Origin: Amanita rubescens
Lineage: Eukaryota > Basidiomycota > Agaricomycetes > Agaricales > Amanitaceae
Assembly (NCBI GenBank): GCA_015039365.1
Contig: WION01000528.1
Coordinates: forward strand, 1-36,667
Length of the DNA stretch: 36,667 nucleotides
Direction of reading: 5' to 3'
Numbering within the stretch: position 1 is the stretch's first letter; each line of letters opens with the position of its first letter. The notes below the pieces were generated by a model. It was not told the origin of the DNA. It worked only from the letters and a program-made list of their open reading frames with translations, and ran no database searches. Below are positions 19,613-30,398 of this stretch, in pieces. The position numbers and the translations under genes were made by a program.

Positions 19613-20496
19613 GTTGGGTGCAGAACCTAGAGTCGACTTTAGCCTGCCCTTTTATTCGATAAATTTCATTATTGCCTCTTTCGGAATGGTTGACGAACGT
19701 TATGGTTTAGATCGCAATGAGACACGCGAGCCTGACAAACGACGAGCCACATTCACCAGCCCTGCCCCGTCGTCCCTGCCCAGTTCGCTTGCCCACGACT
19801 TCGACTTCGACTCCGAACCGACGAACAACGAAAGCAGCAAAAAATATGAGCATCGTTTCAACATGCGATTAGTAAGGCCGCAAGCAGAGAGGAGGGCGCC
19901 GGGAGGAAGGGGGAACTCAACGAGCCCAGAGCGACGTACCAGGCGAGTACCACACGCCAGCTCGTCTCTGCCGCTGGACTAAACCCTATTTATCCATTCT
20001 CGAACGCTCACAACCATGGAGAGCCGAGCTATGTTTACAAGAGCCTCTTGGCAAATTGCAATGAGTATTCCGAACTCGAGGGGCTGGCGACTTAGGAGTG
20101 TAGAAGTCGACGTGCTGCTCGCATAGTGTGTTTGCCTTGGATGACTGGCAATAACAGGGTTAACGCATTACACTGTCATTTGGGGTGGTAATGCAAGAGC
20201 TTCATGCGAATATCGAATAGGCGGATTCTCAGGCTAGCTTGCAAGGGCAGCAGAAAGGTTTAACAGCAAGACGGCAAGTAAATAGTATTACCTTTTGCTT
20301 GCTTTCCACTCTATATCACTGGTCAATAGGACGGCTGTTGTTATCCACGTGAGGCTCGTAGTACGAAGCAGAATACTTATGTATATATGTGTTCGGACCA
20401 TGCACGAAGGGGTGACCCACAAGTTACACATACTCGCATCCCCCGAGAATCACCGGAAGTTACAATAACTGTACTTCTACTGGTTGGAATTGCGGG
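19613..20496. other. Intergenic stretch between genes B and C
   Basis: The 5' region of B includes agtcgactttagcc, also found upstream of C. A plus-strand frame (19524-19982) is antisense to exon 1 of B over its first part and has no recognisable motif, so it is not called. Nothing else is seen. Confidence 0.5.
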
Positions 20497-20504
20497 TCTC
20501 AAGG

Positions 20505-20510
20505 TTTATT
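20505..20510 (-). terminator. Polyadenylation signal AATAAA downstream of gene C
   Basis: tttatt on the plus strand, at the position corresponding to the one behind gene B. Confidence 0.5.
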
Positions 20511-20593
20511 TAATTGTTCAACAAGGGCTAAAAAAGAGTCTATTCAGAACGTAAATACATATTAGCCGAGGCTTCCACTTCCGCCACACAAGG

Positions 20594-21254
20594 TTACGGG
20601 CCGTAAAGTGGGACGGTCCACAAAGCAATAGGTGCACACTGCAAAGGTGGACCTGAGGTAGGGCTGGCCTGATACCACACCTGAAAAAAATCATCAGTGA
20701 AAATTCTACAAACAACAAATTGAACATCAACACCCACATCTTGTCCGGATCCACAGGCATAAAAGCCGCCCACATAATTGAACGTCAGCTCTGCGCCTAG
20801 CTGTGAATTCTCCGTATCGGACTGGATCTCGAACGTGTTAAACATGGCGCATTTGTCCGTACTACCTCCTGTGCTAAATCCAAGTTGGCCGTAATTTAAG
20901 CATTCCGTGGCCAGGACTGCGCCGATGAAGGGTAGTTGGGTTTGGGTAGAGCCTGGGGCGGGTGCAGCCGTCAATGCCCCTTGGTAGAAGTAGTATACTC
21001 CTATTGGGCCACTGCCAGTAAGTGTAGCGTAATCGCCTGATCCACCAGATGTTCGCAGAGGCTACGAGAGTTGGTTATAATTATCTCACGAAACGTTCGA
21101 GAATATGGCTCACCAGGAGGTTCGGACCAGTGGTGTTCGAGGTGGCAACAAGGTAGAAAGATGGCGTACTCGCGCCTGGGACAACGACAGCTCCAGCGAA
21201 GGATGCCAAAGCCGCAATTGAGAGGACTCTAGAAATTGAAAGAGTCAAACGCAT
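20594..21254 (-). CDS. Small secreted protein, paralogue C (3 exons, 183 aa)
   Basis: Exons are 21254-21114, 21061-20738 and 20680-20594, total 552 nt. The introns are 52 nt (GTGAGCC...CTCGTAG, nearly identical to B) and 57 nt (GTGGGTG...TTTTTTCAG). The N-terminus MRLTLSISRVLSIAALASFA is a clear signal-peptide candidate. Exon 2 carries PLRTSGG, GSGPIG, DKCA, QSDTENSQLGA and GGFYACGSGQD. Exon 3 ends LWTVPLYGP, slightly longer than A and B. The second intron has no in-frame stop and is a multiple of three, so a longer retained-intron protein is possible. A 15-bp direct repeat (tgcagaatattgggt area) lies just upstream of the start. No named family is recognised. Confidence 0.8.
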
Positions 21255-21301
21255 ATTGGGTGCAGAATATTGGGTGCAGAACCTAGAGTCGACTTTGGCC
21301 T

Positions 21302-21957
21302 GGTTATATTCCGCAGGCTCTGCACCCGCTACATTTCATTAATCAAGGAAGACACGTCCAACGGTGTTAGTTGCCCGTAAATATCACGTCCAGTATATGC
21401 CGTGGTACAGAATACAAGAACTTGGAGAAAGTCTCATGACAGTTCCACATGCGATATGATGTGTGCCTGACGTTTATCATTTTCAATATGAGATGCTTGT
21501 CATTGCGAGAAATGAATTAGCAAGCTTTAATCTTTGGACTGGAAGCATACATACTGATGTTCACCAGGAGTACTATGGTGGCTACACTTTGCATCAGGCT
21601 CAAGTTACTGTAGGATGATATACCAAAAGCGAACAAAAAGTTGGTCAGGGTTGCCGGGCTGTCAGTCTTTGACTCATTTGTACACCAACGTGGGTATTCG
21701 CAAGGAACAAGCTGCAGGGAGACATCATTGTCGTCTGCCCTTTTAGCGCGGCACGGAGGCGTTTAGCCCGACGTGGGTTCGTGCAATGACTCATGTTGGA
21801 AACATCAATGTTAATTCGATCAGTAGGCCGTATGATACGGCGAACAATAAGAACACTTAATCCAACTGAGTTTCTGAATTTCTCCTGTTTCAGGTTTTCC
21901 CATCAACGGATTCGCCTTTCTCTGAGTCTTGATTATGAAGTACTGTGACAACGCCGA
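21302..21957. other. Intergenic stretch between gene C and the transporter
   Basis: 5' region of C (TATA-like ggaatataacc on the minus strand near 21302) and 3' flank of the transporter. No gene seen. Confidence 0.5.
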
Positions 21958-24187
21958 TCAGTTAATGATAACAGATCGACCACGTCCTAACATACGTTTC
22001 TGTCTCCGATCGATGTATGCCTGCCTCTCGTCTTGGGAAACAGCACCAAAGAGGATGTCCATTTCCTCCAAACTCTTCCCCTTGGTCTCTGGGATGATGA
22101 GCGAAAATGTCGCCATCGCTCCAATGTTGACAGTCGCGAACATGATAAATATCTTGTACCCCAAGTTGGTAATCATCTGGGGCGTGACTTTGGTCACAAC
22201 GAAGTCTAGAAAATGTCAGTGGCGTATGATGCACGATAAGAGAGAATGACGCACTCCATAGCCACTGCGAAGCACTGGCCAGCGCAAGACCATAGTGCCG
22301 CGTGCGAGTGGGAAAGATATCAGACACGTAGACCCACGGCAGAGGTCCTATCAATGGTGAGTGAACATTGCGAAGCTAGCTCAAACATGAACTCACCCCA
22401 GCCCATGCTATAAAAGCAAACGTAAATGTAGAGCATAGAAGCCATCGCCTTGCTGGCTGGGGTAGGATTCGCCGAGCTTCCAATAGGATGTGTCTTGAGA
22501 ATCGCGCCTACAATGTAAAAGAGAATTCCCATTCCCATAGCGGAGATGAATAACGACCGTTTACGTCCTAGCGTTTCAACACCGAAGAAAATATAAATTG
22601 CGGTGGCCACAACTTTAACAACACCTGCAAAAACTGATCATTAAGAATGAAAATCCCAAATAAATGGTGGTCCGCACCGTAAATGCCGCTGGCGAGGAGT
22701 GGGGTCTTGATACCTGTATACCCAATCTAGTGGCACTTCTGAGGATCTTCAGCGCTAGAGAAAGGAATTTCTACTAACGGATGTGAAGATTTGGGGCGCA
22801 TAGTAGCTAAAACATGTTTCTTGTAAGTGATCGATTGAGATCTCTCCAGCAGAAGACGCACCTGACTGAGTTTTGGCCACACCACTGTTGCAGCAGGAAA
22901 ATGATGAAAGCGATAACAAATCGGACAAAGTTACCCTTCCCGAAAAAAGCGTTCCCAAGCCCAAGACCTTTGCGAGCTTCCCTCTCCTCCAGAACGGCAG
23001 CATCGATTTCTGCCATCTCCGCAATAACAGCTTCAGAGTCAACCCTATCCCGGCGCAAGTACGCTAGATTATGGATAGCTTCGTGATACCTGTCGACAGA
23101 TGAAAGCCAACGTGGCGACTCCTACAAAGGCCGTTTTGAGTCTATGCCGGTAGAAAAACGCATGAGATTAACTCACTTTCACCGTTAACAAACCAAGGCA
23201 CATGATACCAGCTGGGATAAGCTGGACAGCAAATGGAATTCTCCAAACATTAACTCCCGGTTTGACATGAAGTCCAACGCCAACTATCTGTGGTCAGAGC
23301 TTGCTAATGGGGAAGCCTAAACTCAACTCACGGTTGACGAAGTAAGAGATCATCACACCAATTGCAACCTGATCATTTGGTGAGCATCGAGAAGAATATA
23401 TGAACATGGAAAGGTACCATGACTTGGAACACGCCAGTAATCTTACCTCGCACTTCCTTTGGCGCGCATTCGGATACGTAGGTTGGAGCTACTGCAGAAA
23501 TAGCGCCAATTCCAACGCCAGATACGACACGTCCGGCATATATTTCCCCTAGGCCCCTACGTCCGTCTGCAACCGTGGTGATAATCTTAAAATAACGATA
23601 ATTGAGGGCTTTGTTTTACATTCAGATAAGTACTCACAGCTCCAACAACGAATATAAGGGTGAAAAGCAGGAGTGTGTGCTTACGCCCGAGTTTTGCTAC
23701 GGTTTTAACAGAAGATTTCAGCCACTTAGGGAATCGCAGGAATGGAGGTATCACGAACCCGAAATCGGTGCACTTGCCAACGCTCCGAAGAATGCACCGG
23801 CCTGCAATACAGATACAACATTTGAGATGATGTCGTTGGACTTTTTGATATCCTTTTTGCCGTTCACGATAATACCAAAATATTCTTCGAAGTATGTATT
23901 GCTGACGACGCCACCTCTTTAAAAGTTGCGTGAGCTATGAATACCATATTTGACTGCCCAAACATACGCGATACCGCTGAAAAAAAGTAGTCAGCGCTGG
24001 GGCAATCGAGAAAAAAACTGGTCGAAACGCACGTGTCATAACCGAAAAGCACTATTCCCCAATACGCAACAAATGCCAGCCCTGCCAACGCAACCGTCAA
24101 GTCTTAGGAAGCCAAACACGTGAACGAGAATGACATACAGTACACACGTATGTTTTTGAAGGGGTCCTGATCACCTGTCAATGTCAT
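21958..24187 (-). CDS. MFS sugar transporter (14 exons, 508 aa)
   Basis: A 12-helix sugar porter of the major facilitator superfamily, expected in the plasma membrane for proton-coupled sugar uptake. Exons, minus strand: 24187-24175, 24102-24033, 23976-23968, 23916-23759, 23696-23638, 23585-23418, 23368-23332, 23283-23177, 23121-22862, 22806-22779, 22726-22678, 22624-22397, 22347-22255 and 22205-21958, sum 1527 nt, a closed frame. Motifs in order: GYDTGIA (residues 25-31, helix 1), KLGRKH after helix 2, RGKITG, ESPRWL, QQWCGQN then YYAPQIFTS (helix 7 substrate region), ETLGRKR, PWVYVSDIFPTRTR and PETKG near the C-terminus, all hallmarks of the family. The third exon is only 9 nt. Two donors are weak (GTTCGT at 23758, GTGATC at 24174). 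The start is inferred: ATG at 24187 gives a short cytosolic N-terminus, and the 72-nt first intron is the least certain join. Substrate cannot be told from sequence. Confidence 0.85.
23968..23976 (-). other. 9-nt microexon of the sugar transporter
   Basis: Only nine bases lie between an upstream intron (23977-24032, ending TTTCAG) and a downstream intron (23917-23967, starting GTATGT and ending TTAAAG). With it the protein reads GYDTGIAGGVVSNTYF, matching the family's helix-1 region; skipping it removes three residues of that motif without changing frame. The stretch after it contains an in-frame stop if left unspliced. Confidence 0.7.
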
Positions 24188-25180
24188 CCTTCAGTTACTG
24201 AAGGGGAAAGAACCGAGGACAAGGGGAGTTAAGTGTCGTATCCCCACGGCGTCCAGCAGGACCCTGCTGATGACCGAAGTACATAACCACCGCATTCCCG
24301 CCGACAGGGTGAGGTTCAAGAGCAAATGGGGTAATACCCAAAATAGGCTATCCGAAACGTTTTTCCCGGGATTCCACGGTCCACCATTCACCACGTCCAA
24401 ACTTGAAATCGTCGAAACTGGCAAGATGCTGTAAGTCTTACTTACTGGGTACTTGGCAACGTTAGCAACCTTGTTCCAGGGATGTTTGCAAGGTGACCTG
24501 GATTTCAAGTTCCGCCGGCCTCACGACCGTTGAGCTCCGTTGAGTCAGTTGAACTAAGGCCTTACATCCCTTCCGAAACGAAACAGAGCACGGAATATCA
24601 GTGATCCAGGGAGAAGGGACAAGAAAGGGTGACAAACGTCACAATGGTGAGAAAAGAACCCATCCAGTGCTCACTGATGCACATGCGCGGCAGATGAAAC
24701 GTCGAAGAGATATTGAGCTCGGCTTTGGCCGTCTTCAATAGCGCTCTTAAAATGAAAATCGAACACGATCTAGGCTGATCTAGGCTGCTTCAATGAATGG
24801 AAGATTCAAGCAATCGCGGCCCGGAACTCAGGACGTCCGTGGCGGCCCGGGATTATACTTCTCAAACGTCAAACTGTCATGACAATGTGATAAACAAGCG
24901 TCTGATAGTGCTACAATTACGAGTGGTGATGAAAATAACTCTGATTCGTAGGTACATGATATCCCCGAACAGAACACCAGGTTCGACTAACCCAATAAGC
25001 TACAGTAACTGCGCGTAAAACCAGCGTCAAAAGAAGTTGAGCGCCTACAGCCATCTCATAAGTAGAAAGTCTAGTGCGCTGATACGGGACACATACCGGC
25101 TACTATCTTGAAATGCCTGGTTCCGGAGCGTTCTGGGAAAGGGGATAAGTAGATCGCTCTGGCGTCGAATAGCGGCGTCT
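24188..25180. other. Upstream region of the transporter, no gene seen
   Basis: A minus-strand frame at 24191-24508 ends just before the transporter start and has no motif. Direct repeats of gatctaggct occur near 24768-24786. A box-B-like word (ggttcgacta) near 24980 lacks a cloverleaf that I can draw, so no tRNA is called. Confidence 0.45.
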
Positions 25181-25752
25181 GTGAAGTTCAAGGAACGGAA
25201 GCTCTGTGTTCCTGGTCTGGATCGATATCTGTGGCACTTCGTATCTACCGCGCTGCAAGTTTATCGCCTCACTGTTCTCGCCATTCACGCCCTTTTCAAA
25301 CCCAGCAATATTGTCGCACGAAGTGTCGAGCCCATCATTGTTTCCCCGCATTGTATCGCCGCAATGCCTAGAGACCTCTACTCTCCCACCGCTATCTCCG
25401 TGCACTGGCACATGATTTCTCAACACAGATGGATTGTTCCCATATATCCTGCTGATCGTTTTCGCATCCCGCTCTGCCATGCGAATCCAAGGCCATCTCC
25501 GCTCATAACTCAAACGAAGCCATATCCTCCGTATCGTCCTCGAAATCCTGCCAAAATCGAAATTATCCCTCGAGCCGAAGGTGATCTTCCTTTGGAGGAT
25601 GCAATCCAGCGCAAAGTGCGTGAAAGGACTACGATGTCGTGGAATCCCTCCGCGACGTCGTCTCGAAGCATACGCATACAATGGTGCTCGGTAAATGGGT
25701 CGAGGAAGATGAAAACCTGGCGTTATTCTTGACGGGGGCACCATTAGATTAA
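25181..25752 (+). pseudogene. Unrecognised coding relic with a one-base frame break near 25630
   Basis: Plus-strand frame 25181-25630 reads through to EDAIQRKVRE. One missing base would continue it in the next frame as KDYDVVESLRDVVSKH, then GKWVEEDENLALF and LTGAPLD, stopping at TAA 25750-25752. The acidic, balanced composition of that second part looks coding. No domain is recognised. There is no clear ATG upstream (the track of open sequence begins at GTG; an internal ATG lies at 25364), so only a C-terminal part may remain. A minus-strand frame of 213 codons overlaps it but is Arg-rich and looks like a shadow. Confidence 0.35.
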
Positions 25753-26375
25753 ACGACGTCGATAGTCAAGGGATGGAAGGAGAAGCGCAGAGGCAGGATT
25801 CCTCCATTTCATCGGAGGGCTTTTTATACTCCTTGTGTCGATGGTCACCTATAGCTATTGCCCCACGTTCGAGCCCACATGTAATGTGGACACCGAACCA
25901 GCGTCGGCCAGGGAAAGAAATAGAACAAAGATCGTGCCGAAAGGGACAACAAGTAGCGACCACACAAAGAAGTCAATCACAAAGCCGTCCCTATCAGCGT
26001 GAGTAATGAGCCTTGGCATTCTAAGCAAAGTAACAATCAGTGACACTCTCTTTCAATATGTTCTCCACATAGCACACGATATTCTATTCTAGTATCACAA
26101 TTAGAGATTTACTAAATAAGACATCTACCCGAACGCTATAACAAATCGAATCTAAGATTTACATCTTTATTCTTCTCGGCGGTATGTATTGTTCGACCAA
26201 AAATGCGGCACAATGCCCTCCGCGTGAGAAACGGTTAGGTTTGCGATAGGATGTGTTGCATTCTTCGCAAATTGTTAGCGCTGAAATGCTGGTATTAGTA
26301 AGCCGAAATGCTACCACGTAGTACACAATTGCGTGCCCCCGCGCACGACGTCTCGTCCTCCGTCTAGCCAGTAAA
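25753..26375. other. Mostly gene-free stretch with one membrane-like fragment
   Basis: On the minus strand, 26046-25855 contains a hydrophobic run (FFVWSLLVVPFGTIFVLFL) after an acceptor-like cttag, which could be a membrane-protein exon remnant. No start, donor or family is recognised. Otherwise nothing. Confidence 0.3.
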
Positions 26376-27640
26376 CTAGAAAATTTTCTTTCTCAGATTC
26401 TCGTTCGTTCTGAGACATCGCCGAACTGGAGATGGGATGACACGATGCTGCCCTACAAACAATACACCGCGTGGTAGTAATCTGAGATTCTGGAATGTTC
26501 TAAATGTGCAATACATATGATCAATAGATAATTGACCTACTTGGGCGACTTGTCTCTCAGACCACTGCTTGGTGCTGACATGCATAAAGCACGAATTATT
26601 GCAATGCCTACCTATCGTGCAGTCAGAAATCGGATTTAGTACTTGGTCTGTTCCTACTGTGAAACAATGCGAATCGTACCATCCATATCGTCCTATCCTA
26701 CCGGACGCAACAGAATGTTTAGGATAATCGGACGCCAAGCCTGCGTTAGCATGTACACCTAGCGCTTCGAGCAGCGGGAATAATCCACCACACGACCAAG
26801 AATAGCATCCATGCACGACTTTGTTCGTGCCAATTTCTATTCGGTTTCCTTGGATCTGAGCAAGCCAGCGGACGAAATTGGTTGCAGATTGATAGATACG
26901 GATTTAAAATACTCCATAATGGACCACGGGTCGAAGCGGCACCAGAGATTGAAGCAAAACCTAAGCCTCTCTTATCGAGGACGTGGCCAACTTAGAGGCA
27001 AAGGCGTCGGGGCGGCGGAAAAGTATAGCTGCGATGAGTAGAATTTGCCTTCAATGTTTGACATGACGCGATCAACTCAGCTTTTCCTTCAAGGAGCTCG
27101 GGATTAGCGAGGAAATCCGACAGTACAGCTGTCACTATTGAACAATAAATATCTCTACCCGAACGATGAGCAAAACGCATATTCGCAACGCATATAGCTC
27201 AGTACGCACCAAAATATACTTCGAACTCAGTTACGTGCGCGCGTCGATCTGATCCTATTCATTGTTTACCCCTGGTTTCTCAATGGTGGCTAACATTGAA
27301 GCATATGTTAGAAGCAGATGAGCCGCTTGTCCTGATCCTCCTCCAAACAGGCCATCCAGATGTTGCATGGATGGAACCTTGTTGGTCGCCCTGCCATTTC
27401 TTTTGTCGAAAGTCAAAATGCAATTCATACAATGACGAACCGTATATTACCTGGACCCAAAGCTGCTTGGAGAATGGCGAACGACTGGTGCATCCGAAAG
27501 AATAACCAAGGTTGGCTCGCATCTTGCCCCGCCATCAAGGTTTAGACGCGTAAGAGATGTTCGTAATGTGCTCTCGTGGAGCTGTCTCGTGATCACTATC
27601 ACTCGTGGATGCCATTGAGAAGTTACGGTGATTCGACGCT
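26376..27640 (-). pseudogene. Protein farnesyltransferase beta-subunit pseudogene
   Basis: Farnesyltransferase beta chains attach a farnesyl group to CaaX proteins with a zinc site. In order on the minus strand, across several frames: TLRTSLTRL, then QDASQPWLFF (family DASQPW region), DGLFGGGSGQAAHLLLTYAS (the GGFGGGPGQ repeat), RGRD-like IYCSIVTAVLS, PELLEGKAELIASCQT, QLYFSAAPTPLPL, NFVRWLAQIQG, TNKVVHGCYSW, CGGLFPLLEALGV, DYYHAVYCL and GQHRVIPSP. The pieces lie in the right order but need at least three or four one-base frame changes (near 27350, 27075 and 26440) and stop bypasses. The zinc-ligand Asp of the DGCYS motif is His here. I see no way to splice it into one open frame, so it is called a pseudogene. 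A functional copy should exist elsewhere. Confidence 0.75.
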
Positions 27641-28224
27641 CGTGATTTTGAAGTATGCAGAGTCAACTCCATGTAGGCAAAGCTTCGGCAGGGCCGGGTG
27701 AGCAAATCCGACCGGTCCCGGTAGCCGGATTCCGGACTCGCAGCGAGCTAACCGGTGCTGCTCCTGAACAACCGATCCACCATTTCACCGCCGGCCCCCA
27801 CCACAGTACCCTCGCATTCAGGTTCGAGCAGCATTTTGCGTGACGCTATCCACGGTGGAAATATCACTTACATGAGCTGTCCTCAGTCCATATGGTGGAT
27901 CTATCCGAGCATCCACTGGCACATGAATTCTCCAATAACGATAACGACCTTGGCTTGGCTACGAGCTCTCCTGGTCCTTCTGTGGCGTTCTATCCGGTTT
28001 GCTTCTATGCAAACGGGCAAAAGACTGTCGTCCATTAAGCAATTTCATGAAGCGATTGTTATTAGATGCACACTTAGATATCCGAGAAATCGCAAGTCCA
28101 TGAAACCTCTCGTCGACTTCGGCTAGCTGAGCGCGGATGTAAGAAGAACACGACGGGCGCTGAGAATATCATAATTGTTTGGAACCTTTGCTGATCCTCC
28201 ATGGTCGTAAAGTATGAGGAAAGA
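27641..28224 (+). other. Coding-like plus-strand fragments, unrecognised
   Basis: A 62-codon ATG frame (27655-27843) and, in another frame, a stretch at about 27885-28037 reading VHMVDLSEHPLAHEFSNN and ATSSPGPSVAFYPVCFYANG look like protein sequence but are not joined by a splice pair I can support. This may be a decayed gene that diverged from the farnesyltransferase relic's promoter. Confidence 0.25.
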
Positions 28225-28692
28225 TTACCGTGGGATGGAAATGGGATAGAGAGGGCCTGTGTCTATGCTGCCACGTCTATTCGAGTTGTTTAATCCAGAT
28301 GCCAGCCCACCAGATGGTTCAAGCAGCATACGAATGAGCTGGTGGGCAGGATGTGGTTTAAATGGTTTAAGGCGGTGAGGAAACGGGACTGAATCGATTG
28401 GGATTCTTTTAACTTCGGCAAGAAGAACTCTAAGTTGTCGCGCACAAACGGCACAGACGGTAGCGAGGGCCACAACAGATGTTGTTTGATAAAACCGTCC
28501 GTACAAAGTTATGACACGAGATGGCGTAAACAAATTAGAAATTTCGAGGTGTTTGTTGGCCCGAAACGACGCCGGGACACTGAATTGACTTGTCGCATAC
28601 GTACGAAGATCAGAGGCAGCGATAGGTTTTTCCAGTTTCTGAAAGCCTGGGAACAGACACCAACCACTAGCATCACGAGATTCTACTCGAGC
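28225..28692 (-). CDS. Unrecognised 155-codon open frame without a clear start
   Basis: The frame is open from a stop at 28693-28695 to TAA/TAG at 28225. It contains GWCLFPGFQKLEKP, SVVALATVCAVCARQLRVLL and PHPAHQLIRMLLEPSGG. It lacks an in-frame ATG near the beginning, so it would be an internal or terminal exon. A strong donor-like GTACGTATG lies inside. No family is recognised, and it may be another relic. Confidence 0.3.
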   Translation of the reverse strand, partial: ARVESRDASGWCLFPGFQKLEKPIAASDLRTYATSQFSVPASFRANKHLEISNLFTPSRVITLYGRFYQTTSVVALATVCAVCARQLRVLLAEVKRIPIDSVPFPHRLKPFKPHPAHQLIRMLLEPSGGLASGLNNSNRRGSIDTGPLYPISIPR

Positions 28693-29114
28693 TCAATGAC
28701 TCGCTGAGACTCAAGTACCACGGTACTCGAAAAAAGACGTACAGGTATCATAAGGCGGAAACGGCAACAGAATCCGACAGACACAGTTGCATTTGGTTTG
28801 CATAGTGGAGCCAAAGGTGCAGGTCGTGTCTGGGAAAGGTCTACAGGACTGCACGAAATGCATCAAAGAGACGAAAACAAAGTGACATAGGATGTCCGGT
28901 TTCCATAAGGGAGCATATCATCGACTAACACGCGTTGCTGAGGCTGATAAGGTGTAGGACAGAAAACGACTCAGAAGCGGCAATGTGTTCAGTATCACTC
29001 CGGCACAGAGAGCCGCTCAACAAGAAACCTTGGCAAGCAATGGAATTACAAGTAGTGTCCAAATATTAGAGTAGTCGACCATGGATCCGAAGCCAAGACG
29101 TGCTTTTGAACTCT
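28693..29114. other. Intergenic stretch, no gene seen
   Basis: No open frame, repeat or RNA gene recognised between the relic frame and the 3' end of the HNH-family gene. Confidence 0.5.
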
Positions 29115-30398
29115 TTATTGATACCGACTCCGAGGTAGTTCGCGCAGAGCAGTCCAGATCGCATGCTCTAGAACCGCAGCAGAAGCTCCGTCGCTAGACA
29201 ATACCAATGTCTCTTCCATCTCCCATATCACAGAGTCCATATATTCGGAAGCTGCAGAGAGGTGCGCAACCTTTGCGCAGGCCGCGTGAAGCTCCAAGTA
29301 GTCTCTTGAGGGAACGGGGAGCCTTGGGTTGTTAGTGTTAAATGTTATGACTTTATGGTACTCGGCGATGTCCCTGGGATATATCGCCCCCAAATTATAC
29401 ACATTTTCGACAGCCTGATGGAGGAGATTAGTTATCCTGCCTCATGAATATATATTACATCATCCTTACTGTAGGCTCGAGCCACATTTCCAACCTGTCG
29501 AATAAGCTGCGCGCGTCGTAACACATCGTCATGACATTTTCCAACCGATGTACCTTAGGGCCCTTGAGTTCTTTCATCAGGCTTTCGCGGCTGGCAAAGC
29601 GAGATAAAACGGCCCAGGCAGAAGCAGCGTAATCAGCCTGAAAAATTAGACCAGATTGTCGATATGTGAAGAGGAATCAAGATAAACCTTCCCGGATCCT
29701 TCGCTGATGCCTACATTTGTCGATTCAGAAAGTATATGAGCACACTCGGTATCCAGCACCCGTATCCCAGGTGTCTCGCCTAATTCCCTGGACTTCCTGA
29801 CAGACTGGCGATCATACCGCCCTGAAACAACGCATCTGAATCCATCACGAACTAGCGCCTTCAAAACACGTTAGTCGCAAGATATCATGACGTGAAACCT
29901 CCGAACTTGCCTTTCTCTTTGCTGTCTCGTGACGTGTTGGCGCCTCTTCGAGCATGCTCCAGATCATCTCGGCCTGGGTGTCGAATGACTGGCGAGAAGG
30001 GTGACGAGATTGCACAGGAGTCCGACATCCTTTTGCAGATCGAACTGAGGTTTCATCAAAATGGAGAGAAAAGAACAGAAGACTGTCAAGATGAACTCAC
30101 AAAGCCTAAAACCGTCATAATATAGCTTTCCGAGATCAAGCAACTTCTGCCGATCCCCACCAGTTGAGTTAACTTCTCTGACGAGGTTAGCGAGCCCCCT
30201 GTCGCCTGGAAGGTGGTGAAAAAAGTGTCCAACAATGCGACAGTGCATAAGATCAACATCCCTTCTACTCTTGGTAACGTGATCGTTTTCCGCCAGAATT
30301 GTGGCCTCCAATCGTCGAAGCATATTATATGCGCTGACAACATTTGCCCTGTCTTGTACGCGCTGAGGGACCAAATGTGGGAGTGGAGTGCCGGGCAT
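29115..30398 (-). CDS. HNH-nuclease-domain family protein (5 exons, 356 aa)
   Basis: Exons, minus strand: 30398-30101, 30044-29911, 29858-29688, 29637-29470 and 29414-29115, sum 1071 nt, closed frame. The layout is that of the large Agaricomycete family with a central HNH fold: an N-terminal helical part (SAYNMLRRLEATI, LLDLGKLYYDGF), a linker (PSRQSFDTQAEMIWSML), then ALVRDGFRCVVSGRYD, VLDTECAHILSES (first His), NVMTMCYDARSLFD (Asn kept) and MWLEPTAVENVYNLGAIYP, with a helical tail (KVAHLSAASEYMD). In related proteins the block after Asn usually contains a second His before xxFD; here it is Arg, so nuclease activity is doubtful. The intron at 29910-29859 uses a GC donor (AAG|GCAAGT). The start was chosen as the ATG preceding PGTPLPHLVP. 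Role unknown. Confidence 0.85.

Larger units (their letters stand above)
18848..19645 (-). repeat. Duplicated gene block, copy 1 (gene B plus UTRs)
   Basis: It matches about 20497-21301 (gene C), including the shared 3' UTR word, both introns and the 5' flank. Gene A is much more diverged, so B and C share the latest duplication. Confidence 0.6.
20497..21301 (-). repeat. Duplicated gene block, copy 2 (gene C plus UTRs)
   Basis: Partner of 18848-19645, about 1.65 kb away in the same orientation. Tandem duplication is the simplest origin. Confidence 0.6.

Noticed and set aside
19524..19982. 152-codon plus-strand frame
   Set aside because: Its first part is antisense to exon 1 and the promoter of gene B, and the remainder has no motif.
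24975..24995. tRNA gene suggested by a box-B-like ggttcgacta word
   Set aside because: No cloverleaf or box A could be drawn around it.
25103..25744. 213-codon minus-strand frame
   Set aside because: Arg-rich, no motif, and antisense to a more protein-like plus-strand frame.
25390..27940. Shared word cactggcacatga(a/t)ttctc at about 25398 and about 27914 as a paralogous pair of relics
   Set aside because: Similarity is limited to about 20 bases; the surrounding translations do not align convincingly.
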